Part shown: positions 36,034-44,738 of the stretch, in pieces
Numbering within the stretch: position 1 is the first letter of the stretch
Layout: each line of letters starts with the position of its first letter
NCBI RefSeq assembly: GCF_040298565.1
Contig: NZ_JBEPAK010000002.1
Span: 62,001-126,000 of the forward strand
Direction of reading: 5' to 3'
Source of the DNA: Kitasatospora sp040298565
GTDB lineage: Bacteria > Actinomycetota > Actinomycetes > Streptomycetales > Streptomycetaceae
Length of the DNA stretch: 64,000 nucleotides
Notes under the pieces: generated by a model
What the model was told of the DNA's origin: nothing
The model's input: the letters and a program-made list of their open reading frames with translations, nothing else
Databases searched by the model: none
Made by a program: the position numbers and the translations under genes

Positions 36034-36844
36034 GTGCCGCTCCGCCCCGCCCGTCCGCGCGCCGTCCTGGTCGGTCTGCTGCTGTTCGCCGCGGGCTGCA
36101 CCACGGTCGGCGGCCCCGGGGACCGCGCGGGCGGCCGGCCGGGAGCTGTCCGCGGCCGAGCTGCGGGCCGCCGCGGTGGTCGGCACCGACCTCGGGCCGG
36201 GGTACACGGTGACGCTGATCGCCCCCGGTCGCGGCGGCGCCGGGGCGGCCGCCGGCTTGGAGACCGCGGACGTCGCCGCCTGCCAGCCGCTGCTGGACGC
36301 GGTCGGCCCGGCCGTTCCGACGGGCGCGGAACCTGGCCAGGCGGGCGCGCCGGGAGCGGGGACGGCGGCCTCGCCCTCGCCGGGATCCGGTCACCCGTAC
36401 GCGGAGACCGAGCTGAGCGTGGCCTGGTCCGCCGATCCGAAGGCCGAGGTGCACGGCGGGCTGCTCGGCTACCCGGCCGGCGGGGCGGCCGCACTGCAGG
36501 CGGAACTGGAGCAGCTGTTCGGCCGCTGCGCCGCCTTCACCTCCGCCGTCCCGGCGCCGCCGGCCGAGCGGGCGGGGGAGAGGGTGCCGGTCCGTACCAG
36601 GCACCGGCTGAACAGGGAGGACACGCCCACGCCCGAGGGAGCCGGCTCGGCGATCGGATTCACCCTCACGAATGAATCGGGTACGGCGGTGCCGGCCCGG
36701 CGGGCCGTGCTCGTCCGGGTCGGGCCGGCGCTCGCGGTGTTCACCACCCTCGGGGTCGCCGCCGAACCGGCCGGCCCGCCGGACGAGCGGGTCGTCCGGC
36801 GGCAGGTGGCCAAGCTGCGCGCCGCGCAGGCGGGCCCGGAGTAG
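36034..36844 (+). pseudogene. Lipoprotein gene with single-base frameshift after the lipobox
   Basis: The signal peptide and the mature protein are in different frames. From GTG 36034 (GAGG 6 bases upstream) the frame reads a lipoprotein signal, VLVGLLLFAAGCTT, with lipobox Cys22. It then runs into Arg-rich nonsense. The mature part (about 240 residues: GRELSAAELRAAAVVGTDLG ... RRQVAKLRAAQAGPE) lies in the next frame and ends at 36844. Removing one base from CCCCGGGG at 36114-36121 joins them seamlessly. It is either a real inactivating or phase-variable indel or a sequencing error. Function of the extracytoplasmic domain is unknown. Confidence 0.75.
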
Positions 36845-36851
36845 CCGGGGC

Positions 36852-37397
36852 TCAGCGGGCCCCGGCCTCCGAGTGGGTGGCGACCAGGTGCTCCAGCCGG
36901 GTCAGGGCGATCCGGCGGAGTTCGTCCGCCGCGATCAGCCGCTCCTCGTCCGGGTCGTTGGCCAGCCGGGTGCGGATCGAGGAGAGCACGGTGTCGAGCA
37001 TCTCCTCCGGTTCGACGCCGTCCAGGCAGACCACGAACACGTGGCCGAACCGGGCCTCGTACGCGGCGTGCGCGGCGCGCAGCGCGGTATGCGCCGCCTG
37101 GCTGCCGGGCGCCCGCATGCCGAGCAGCGGCTGCGGCATCCAGCTCTCGTCCGCCAGCGCCTCGGTCAGGTCGGCCGGGCGCAGGTCGTAGGAGGCCTCA
37201 CTGGCGGCGGCCAGCAGGGACTCTATGTCGGGGTACGGCCGGTGCGCGGTGAGCCGCAGTGCCCAGCGGTGGCTGCCGCAGCACGCGAGCAGGGCCTCCT
37301 CGGCGGCGCCGGCGTCGGCCTCGTTGAAGCGGTGCAGGCCGAGGAGGGTCGGCTCGGCGCTGACGTCGGGCCGCTGTGGCGGGATGTCGCTGGCCAG
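36852..37397 (-). CDS. uraD: 2-oxo-4-hydroxy-4-carboxy-5-ureidoimidazoline decarboxylase, CTG start
   Basis: 181 residues. Converts OHCU to S-allantoin in urate breakdown. Family hallmarks are LHRFNEADAGAAEEALLACC, RPYPDIESLLAAAS, ARFGHVFVVCLDG and RLANDPDEERLIAADELRR. The frame has no ATG, GTG or TTG between its upstream stop (37545) and internal ATG 37139, which would remove the first half of the domain. CTG 37397 has a perfect AGGAGG 5 bases upstream and gives the normal family length, so CTG is the likely start. No other urate-pathway gene is adjacent. Confidence 0.8.
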   Translation of the reverse strand: MASDIPPQRPDVSAEPTLLGLHRFNEADAGAAEEALLACCGSHRWALRLTAHRPYPDIESLLAAASEASYDLRPADLTEALADESWMPQPLLGMRAPGSQAAHTALRAAHAAYEARFGHVFVVCLDGVEPEEMLDTVLSSIRTRLANDPDEERLIAADELRRIALTRLEHLVATHSEAGAR

Positions 37398-37402
37398 CGG
37401 GT

Positions 37403-37408
37403 CCTCCT
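37403..37408 (-). promoter_or_regulatory. Ribosome binding site that fixes the uraD CTG start
   Basis: AGGAGG on the minus strand, 5 bases before CTG 37397. No other start codon is within reach in any frame that encodes the domain. The 234-bp gap to 37632 shows no gene. Confidence 0.75.
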
Positions 37409-37631
37409 CGTGAGGGCGGGAAGGTGCCGGTGGAGTGGGTGGTGCGGCGGGTGGAGTGCGGGGCCTGCGGGGGCGCGCGGCGTCGGCAGGCTGCGTCTCA
37501 AAGGTAGTTGAGCCGTCATCAGTTGGGGAGGGCGCGCGCGGAATTCACTCGGACGAGCTATCAAGTTGTGACGTTGACACTTTCCGGTCATCGCCCTCCC
37601 CTTCCGCCTCCGCCGGTCGGCGGCCGCGGGG

Positions 37632-39299
37632 TCAGGAGCAGCGGGTGCCCTCGGCGGGCATCGTGCCCTCGGTCAGGTAGGCCTCCAGTGCCCGGTCCAC
37701 GCAGGTGTTGCCCTTGCCGAAGGCACCGTGGCCCTCGCCCACCCGGGTCAGCAGGGTGGCCTTGGCGAAGCCCTTGGCCAGGGACTCGGCCGCGGCGTAC
37801 GGGGTGGCCGGGTCGTTGGTGGTGCCGATCACCAGGATCGGCGCGGCCCCCTCGGCCCGGACGGTGTGCGGCTTCTCGGGGGACCGGTACGGCCAGCCCT
37901 GGCAGGCCGCGTCGGTGAAGTCCTCGGTGCTGACGCCCCTGGTCAGCAGCGGGGCCTTCTCCTGGAGCTCCTGCACGGCCGCCCGGGCGCGTTCGGGCGA
38001 GGGCGCCGGGGCGGAGCCGTCGGCGCAGCCGATCGCGGTGTGGGCCGACTCCATCGGGGAGTAGTGGCCGTTCTCGTCGCGCTCCAGGTAGCTGTCGGAG
38101 AAGGCGAGCAGGATGTCGCCGCGCTTCATGGTCATCGCCATCCCGAGGCCCACCCGCAGGTACTTCCAGTCCTGGTTCTGGTCGCCGTAGAGCGCGGCGG
38201 TGACGCCGTTCCAGGCGAGGTCGCGGCCGACCTTGCGGCCGTCCTTGGTGGGCAGCGGGTGGTCGATCAGGCCGTCCAGGAAGTCGGCGGCCCGCTTGGC
38301 CGCCTGGTCCTTGTCCTTGCCGAGCGGGCACTCGTCGGCGTGGTTCTCGACGCAGTCGGCGGCGAAGTGCTCGAAGGAGGTCTCGAAGCCGATCCGCTGC
38401 CGGACGACGGAGTCCAGGTCGTCGGCGGCCGGGTCGACGGCGCCGTCCAGGACCAGCCGGCCGGTGTTCTGCGGGAACTCCTCGGCGTACAGCGAGCCCA
38501 GGTACGTGCCGTACGAGACGCCCAGGTAGTGGAGCTTCGCGTCCCCCACGGCCGCGCGCAGCACGTCCAGGTCGCGGGCGGTGTTGCGGGTGCCGACGAA
38601 GGGCAGCAGCTTGCCGGACCTGACCTGGCAGGCGGCGATGTACTCGGCGTTCTGCTTCTCCTCGGCGGCCCGGCGGGCGTCCGGGTCGAGCGGGGCGTCC
38701 ACCTGGTTCTGGGCGTCGCGCTGCTTGTCGTCCAGGCAGCGCACGGGCGAGCTGTCACCGGTGCCGCGCGGGTCGAAGCCGATCGCGTCGAAGCGGTCGT
38801 GCAGGGCGCCGGCGAAGTCCTTGGCGCCGTACTCGACCATCTCGACGCCGGAGGCGCCGGGGCCGCCGGGGTTGACCATCAGCGAGCCGATGCGCTGGTC
38901 CTGCTTGCCGGCCGGGTACTTGATCAGCGCGAGGTCGATCGCGTCGGCGCCGGGGGCGGTGTAGTCGAGCGGGACGTGCAACTTGCCGCACCTCATCCCG
39001 GCGAGGTCGACCCCGGCCTCCGCGGCCTTGGGGTCGGCCGGGCACGCGGTCCAGTCGATCTTCTGGCCGTAGAAGGGCTTCAGCGCCGGGTCGGCCTCGC
39101 CGCGCGGCCCGGAGCTCGCCTCTGCCGGCCGGCCGCTGCCGGCAGCCGCGCCGGCAGTGGCAGCCGCGCCGGCGGTGCTGCCGGCGGCCCGGTCCTGGGC
39201 CGGCTTGGCGGAGTCGTCGCAGGCGGAGGCGAGCAGCAGGGTGCCTGCCGCCAGCGCGGTCAGCAGGACGCGTGGCCGGGCGGCCCGGAAGGTCTTCAT
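37632..39299 (-). CDS. Secreted lipoprotein tripeptidyl aminopeptidase-type alpha/beta hydrolase
   Basis: 555 residues. Lipoprotein signal LLTALAAGTLLLASAC with Cys27, then an Ala/Gly-rich linker. The alpha/beta hydrolase carries oxyanion motif NPGGPGASG, nucleophile S262 in GVSYGTYLG, Asp in GTTNDPATP and His in GEGHGAFG. The C-terminal region fits the TAP/SlpD/SlpE family, which removes tripeptides from protein N-termini outside the cell. Conserved Cys pairs suggest disulfides. Confidence 0.9.
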   Translation of the reverse strand: MKTFRAARPRVLLTALAAGTLLLASACDDSAKPAQDRAAGSTAGAAATAGAAAGSGRPAEASSGPRGEADPALKPFYGQKIDWTACPADPKAAEAGVDLAGMRCGKLHVPLDYTAPGADAIDLALIKYPAGKQDQRIGSLMVNPGGPGASGVEMVEYGAKDFAGALHDRFDAIGFDPRGTGDSSPVRCLDDKQRDAQNQVDAPLDPDARRAAEEKQNAEYIAACQVRSGKLLPFVGTRNTARDLDVLRAAVGDAKLHYLGVSYGTYLGSLYAEEFPQNTGRLVLDGAVDPAADDLDSVVRQRIGFETSFEHFAADCVENHADECPLGKDKDQAAKRAADFLDGLIDHPLPTKDGRKVGRDLAWNGVTAALYGDQNQDWKYLRVGLGMAMTMKRGDILLAFSDSYLERDENGHYSPMESAHTAIGCADGSAPAPSPERARAAVQELQEKAPLLTRGVSTEDFTDAACQGWPYRSPEKPHTVRAEGAAPILVIGTTNDPATPYAAAESLAKGFAKATLLTRVGEGHGAFGKGNTCVDRALEAYLTEGTMPAEGTRCS

Positions 39300-39399
39300 C
39301 GCACGTGTGTACCACCCCGGGACGACGTGTTCGATCTTGACCCCCGCCGGGCCGCCGGGCCACCGGGTTGCCTGGTGCCCGGCTGCCGGTGCGTCCCGG

Positions 39400-40155
39400 T
39401 CAGCCGCGGTGGACCTTGTGGTTGGCGGCCTGCGCCCGGGGGCGGACCACCAGCAGGTCGACGTTCACGTGCGAGGGCCGGGTGACCGTCCACGCCACGG
39501 TGTCCGCGATGTCCTCGGAGGTCAGCGGTTCGGCCACGCCCGCGTACACGGCGGCGGCCTTCTCCTCGTCGCCGCGGAAGCGGGTGACGGCGAAGCCCTC
39601 GGACTTCACCATCCCGGGGGCGATCTCGATCACCCGGATCGGCTCCCCGCACAGCTCCAGCCGCAGCGTGGCCGCGATGGTGTGCGCGGCGTGCTTGGCG
39701 GCGACGTACCCGCCGCCGCCCTCGTACGCGGCCAGCGCGGCGGTCGAGGAGAGCACCAGCACCGTGCCGTCGCCGGTGGCGCGCAGGGCGGGCAGCAGCG
39801 CCTGGGTCATGTGCAGCACGCCCAGCACGTTCACCTCGTACATCGCCCGCCAGTCGGCCGGGTCGCCGTGCTCGACGCTCTCGGCGCCGAGCGCCCCGCC
39901 GGCGTTGTTCACCAGGACGTCCACCCGGCCGACCCCGGCCGCGAAGGCGTCCACGGCGGCCCGGTCGGTGACGTCCAGCGTGACCGCCCGCGCCGCGCCG
40001 CCGCGGTCGCCGATCTCCTTGGCGAGCGCCTCGATCCGCTCCGTCCGGCGGGCGGTCAGCACCACCTCGAAGCCCTCGGCGGCCAGCCGGCGGGCGGTCG
40101 CCGCGCCGATTCCGCTGCTGGCACCGGTGACCACGGCCACCTTCTGCTCGGTCAT
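39400..40155 (-). CDS. Short-chain dehydrogenase/reductase
   Basis: 251 residues, classical SDR. Cofactor motif TGASSGIG near residue 10, NNAG near 85, catalytic Ser in LVLSSTAAL and the YxxxK pair in GGYVAAKHA. The residues after the second strand (TARRTER) suggest NADP preference. ATG 40155 has GGGAG 6 bases upstream; the in-frame ATG at 40176 lacks one. Substrate unknown. Divergent from the acyl-CoA mutase gene with a 125-bp gap. Confidence 0.9.
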   Translation of the reverse strand: MTEQKVAVVTGASSGIGAATARRLAAEGFEVVLTARRTERIEALAKEIGDRGGAARAVTLDVTDRAAVDAFAAGVGRVDVLVNNAGGALGAESVEHGDPADWRAMYEVNVLGVLHMTQALLPALRATGDGTVLVLSSTAALAAYEGGGGYVAAKHAAHTIAATLRLELCGEPIRVIEIAPGMVKSEGFAVTRFRGDEEKAAAVYAGVAEPLTSEDIADTVAWTVTRPSHVNVDLLVVRPRAQAANHKVHRG

Positions 40156-40280
40156 TGCCACTCCCTGGGGGCTCATCGGTCGTTCACCCGATCATCTCAA
40201 CCGCGTCTGCGCCTCCGCCGCCCGGTCACGCTCTAGATTTCGAGGACCGACCAGTGCCCCGCCGATCCCGTGGAGGGACC

Positions 40281-41906
<1,626 letters not shown>

Positions 41907-42029
41907 ACGGACGTCTGAACGGGCGTCAACCACCGGGTGAACCGTCAACCCGACGGTGGGCGTGACCACCGGCCGGGGTGATCGTTGCACAGGGCAAGCA
42001 ACCCGGAGAAGGCGGCTGAAACGAGATGT

Positions 42030-42054
42030 CATACCCACCTGTCCGACCGGTATG
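42030..42054. promoter_or_regulatory. CATACC/GGTATG inverted repeat upstream of M20 gene
   Basis: CATACC (42030-42035) and GGTATG (42049-42054) are separated by 13 bp, an operator-like layout 68 bp before the M20 start. TACGCT at 42109-42114 is the likely -10. The rest of the 215-bp gap (41907-42121) holds no gene. Confidence 0.35.
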
Positions 42055-42121
42055 CACCCATCCGGGGACTAATTTTCCGGAAGCCGGGCCAAATCCCCCC
42101 AACGGGCCTACGCTTGGGGAG

Positions 42122-43375
42122 ATGAACCGTCCTGATCCCGCCCAGCCGGGCGCCACCCTCGCCGCTGCACGCCCCGCCGCCGACCTGCGGGGCCGGGTCA
42201 GGGGCCTGGAGCCCGAGCTGGTCGCCTTCCGTCGTGATCTGCACCGGCACCCGGAGCTGGGCCGCCAGGAGTTCCGCACCACCAACCTGCTGCGCGACCG
42301 GCTGACGGCCGCGGGCCTGGAGCCCCGGGTGCTGCCCGGGGGCACCGGCCTGCTGGTGGACATCGTCCCGGCCGGCACGGCCCCGGGCACCGAGTTCCTG
42401 GCCTTCCGCGCGGACATCGACGCGCTGCCGATCGACGACGCCAAGACCGACGTCCCCTACCGCTCGACCGTCCCCGGCCGGGCCCACGCCTGCGGGCACG
42501 ACGTGCACACCGCGGTGGTGCTCGGCACCGGGCTGGTGCTGGCCGAGGCCGCCCGCACCGGCGAGCTGCGCCGCCCGGTCCGGCTGGTGTTCCAGCCCGC
42601 CGAGGAGGTCATGCCGGGCGGAGCGCTGGACGTCGTCAAGGCCGGCGGGATGGACGGTGTCGGCCGGATCTTCGCGGTGCACTGCGATCCCAAGGTGGAG
42701 GTCGGACGGATCGCCCTGCGCACCGGGGCGATCACCTCGGCCTGCGACCGCCTGGTGCTGCACCTGGACGGGCCCGGCGGGCACACCGCCCGCCCGCACC
42801 TGACCACCGACCTGGTGACCGCGATCGCCCGGATGGCCGCCGACCTGCCGGGCGCCCTGGCCCGCCGGATGGACCCGCGCTGGGGCGTCAGCCTGGTCTG
42901 GGGCCGGATCGCCTCCGGTTCCGCGCCCAACGTCATCCCGCAGCACGCCGAACTGGAGGGCACCGTCCGCTGCCTGGAGCTGGACGGCTGGCGCGAGGCG
43001 CCGGACCTGCTGCACGAGCTGATCGCCAAGCTCGCCGAGACCTACCGGGCCAAGTGGACGCTGGACTACCACCGCGGGGTCCCGCCGGTGGTCAACGAGG
43101 CCTTGTCGGTCGCCCGGCTGGACGCGATGATGACCGCCCGCTTCGGGCAGGGCGGCGCCCAGGTGGTGGAGGGCACCGAGCAGAGCCTCGGCGGTGAGGA
43201 CTTCTCCTGGTACCTGGAGCACGCCCCGGGCGCGCTGGCCCGGCTGGGCGTCCGCGCCCCCGGCGACCCCACCGTCCGCGACCTGCACCAGGGCCGCTTC
43301 GACGTGGACGAGCGGGCGATCGGCATCGGCGTGGAACTGTTCGCCGCGCTGGCCCTGGAGGACGAGCCGAACTGA
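42122..43375 (+). CDS. M20D-family amidohydrolase (peptidase M20)
   Basis: 417 residues. Metal-site stretches are LHRHPELGRQEF, RADIDALPI, ACGHDVHTAVVLG (Cys and two His), QPAEEVMPGGA and the C-terminal GGEDFSWYLEHAPG. A dimerisation domain lies around residues 210-330 (GPGGHTARPH). Cleaves N-acyl or peptide amide bonds; the substrate is not evident. ATG 42122 follows TACGCT by 7 bases with no separate Shine-Dalgarno, suggesting a leaderless mRNA. Confidence 0.9.
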   Translation: MNRPDPAQPGATLAAARPAADLRGRVRGLEPELVAFRRDLHRHPELGRQEFRTTNLLRDRLTAAGLEPRVLPGGTGLLVDIVPAGTAPGTEFLAFRADIDALPIDDAKTDVPYRSTVPGRAHACGHDVHTAVVLGTGLVLAEAARTGELRRPVRLVFQPAEEVMPGGALDVVKAGGMDGVGRIFAVHCDPKVEVGRIALRTGAITSACDRLVLHLDGPGGHTARPHLTTDLVTAIARMAADLPGALARRMDPRWGVSLVWGRIASGSAPNVIPQHAELEGTVRCLELDGWREAPDLLHELIAKLAETYRAKWTLDYHRGVPPVVNEALSVARLDAMMTARFGQGGAQVVEGTEQSLGGEDFSWYLEHAPGALARLGVRAPGDPTVRDLHQGRFDVDERAIGIGVELFAALALEDEPN

Positions 43376-43550
43376 CCCCGTCCGCAGGGAGTACGCGGTC
43401 GGCGCGCGACCGGGTCGTCGGCGGCCGGGGTTCCGGGGCGGTTCCGTAAACTGGGCCGAACCAGTCTCGGACGCCGCCCGTTCGACGGGAAGGGAGCCTC
43501 GGGAGGACCTTCAGACCACGGTTTGATAACAACCCGAATGCTCCGGCACC

Positions 43551-43583
43551 CCGTAACACAACCGTGTTCTACGCGCGTTACGG
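43551..43583. promoter_or_regulatory. CTACGCGCGTTA operator and inverted repeat, BMP transporter copy
   Basis: CTACGCGCGTTA at 43569-43580 matches the palindrome CTACGCGCGTAG at 10 of 12 positions; its core ACGCGCGT is intact. It sits inside a wider inverted repeat, CCGTAAC (43551) with GTTACGG (43577), and beside AACAC-AACC-GTGTT. TTACGG (43578) and TAAACG (43600) with 16-bp spacing are a possible promoter, so the site would overlap the -35. The start codon is 52 bp downstream. Confidence 0.65.
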
Positions 43584-43631
43584 TGGCGTCCGACCACGCT
43601 AAACGGGTGCGTGTGAGAAGGAGATACTCCC

Positions 43632-44687
43632 TTGCGCCGTTCAATGAAGCTCGCCGCGGTTGTGCTCTCGGGTTCCCTGGGCATGGCCTCGCTCGCCGCT
43701 TGCGGCGCAAAGAGCACTGACACCAACGCCTCCTCCGGCTCCTCCGACGGTCTGAAGGTCGGCATGGCCTACGACATCGGCGGCCGTGGCGACCAGTCCT
43801 TCAACGACTCCGCCGCCCGCGGTCTGGACAAGGCCAAGGCCGACCTGGGCGTCTCCGTCACCGAGGCCGAGGCCAAGACCGGTGAGGCCGAGGCCGACAA
43901 GGAGACCCGCCTCAAGAACCTGATCGACGGTGGCTACAAGACCATCGTCGCGGTCGGTTTCGTCTACCAGCAGGCGGTCAACAAGGTCGCCAAGGACAAC
44001 CCGAACGTCAAGTTCGCGATCATCGACTCGAACGACAAGGACCAGCCGGCGAACGTCACCTCGCTGCTCTTCGCCGAGCAGGAGGGTTCGTACCTGGCCG
44101 GTGTCGCCGCCGCGAACAAGTCGAAGGCCCACCACATCGGCTTCATCGGCGGTGTGCAGTCCGAGCTGATCAAGAAGTTCGAGGCCGGTTACAAGGCGGG
44201 TGCCAAGTCCGTCGACCCGAACATCCAGATCGAGACGACCTACCTCACCACGCCCCCGGACTTCTCCGGCTTCAACTCGCCCGACAAGGGCAAGGAGGCC
44301 GCGCAGGGCCAGCTCGACAAGGGCGCGGACATCATCTACTCCGCCGCCGGCTCCTCCGGCAACGGTGCCATCGAGGCCGTCGCCAACGCGGGCAAGCTCG
44401 CCATCGGCGTCGACTCCGACCAGGCCAGCCAGCCGGCCCTGGCGAAGTTCAAGAACAGCATCATGACCTCGATGGTCAAGAACGTCGACAACGCGGTCTA
44501 CGCGTACATCGACTCGGTCAAGAAGGGCTCGCCGTTCACCGGCATCAAGCTCTTCGACCTGAAGGCCGACGGTGTCTCGCTCGCCACCACCGGCGGCAAG
44601 ATCGACGACATCCAGGACAAGCTGAAGGCCGCCGCCGACGCCATCAAGAGCGGCGCCACCACGATCCCGACCGCGCCGGCCCAGTAA
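43632..44687 (+). CDS. BMP-family nucleoside-binding lipoprotein of ABC transporter
   Basis: 351 residues. Lipoprotein signal with Cys24 (GMASLAACGAK). The basic membrane protein fold shows VGMAYDIGGRGDQSFNDSA, TIVAVGFVYQQAV, FAEQEGSYLAG, HIGFIGGVQSELIKKFEAGY and DIIYSAAGSSGNG. Family members bind purine nucleosides outside the cell for import. The start is TTG 43632: AAGGAG lies 8 bases upstream, while the next ATG (43644) would be 20 bases away. It heads the transporter-cdd group. Confidence 0.93.
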   Translation: MRRSMKLAAVVLSGSLGMASLAACGAKSTDTNASSGSSDGLKVGMAYDIGGRGDQSFNDSAARGLDKAKADLGVSVTEAEAKTGEAEADKETRLKNLIDGGYKTIVAVGFVYQQAVNKVAKDNPNVKFAIIDSNDKDQPANVTSLLFAEQEGSYLAGVAAANKSKAHHIGFIGGVQSELIKKFEAGYKAGAKSVDPNIQIETTYLTTPPDFSGFNSPDKGKEAAQGQLDKGADIIYSAAGSSGNGAIEAVANAGKLAIGVDSDQASQPALAKFKNSIMTSMVKNVDNAVYAYIDSVKKGSPFTGIKLFDLKADGVSLATTGGKIDDIQDKLKAAADAIKSGATTIPTAPAQ

Positions 44688-44738
44688 GGTCCGCGCGTCT
44701 CGGACGCGACCAGCGCCTGCCGCCTGCCCGGTGGCGCG

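Noticed and set aside
37223..37519. ATG 37519 in another frame as the uraD start via a frameshift
   Set aside because: It has no Shine-Dalgarno and needs an indel; CTG 37397 with AGGAGG at 5 bases explains the gene without one.
41920..41975. CCACCG...CGGTGG dyad after the mutase gene as a terminator
   Set aside because: 6-bp arms with a long loop; too weak compared with the other terminators in the window.
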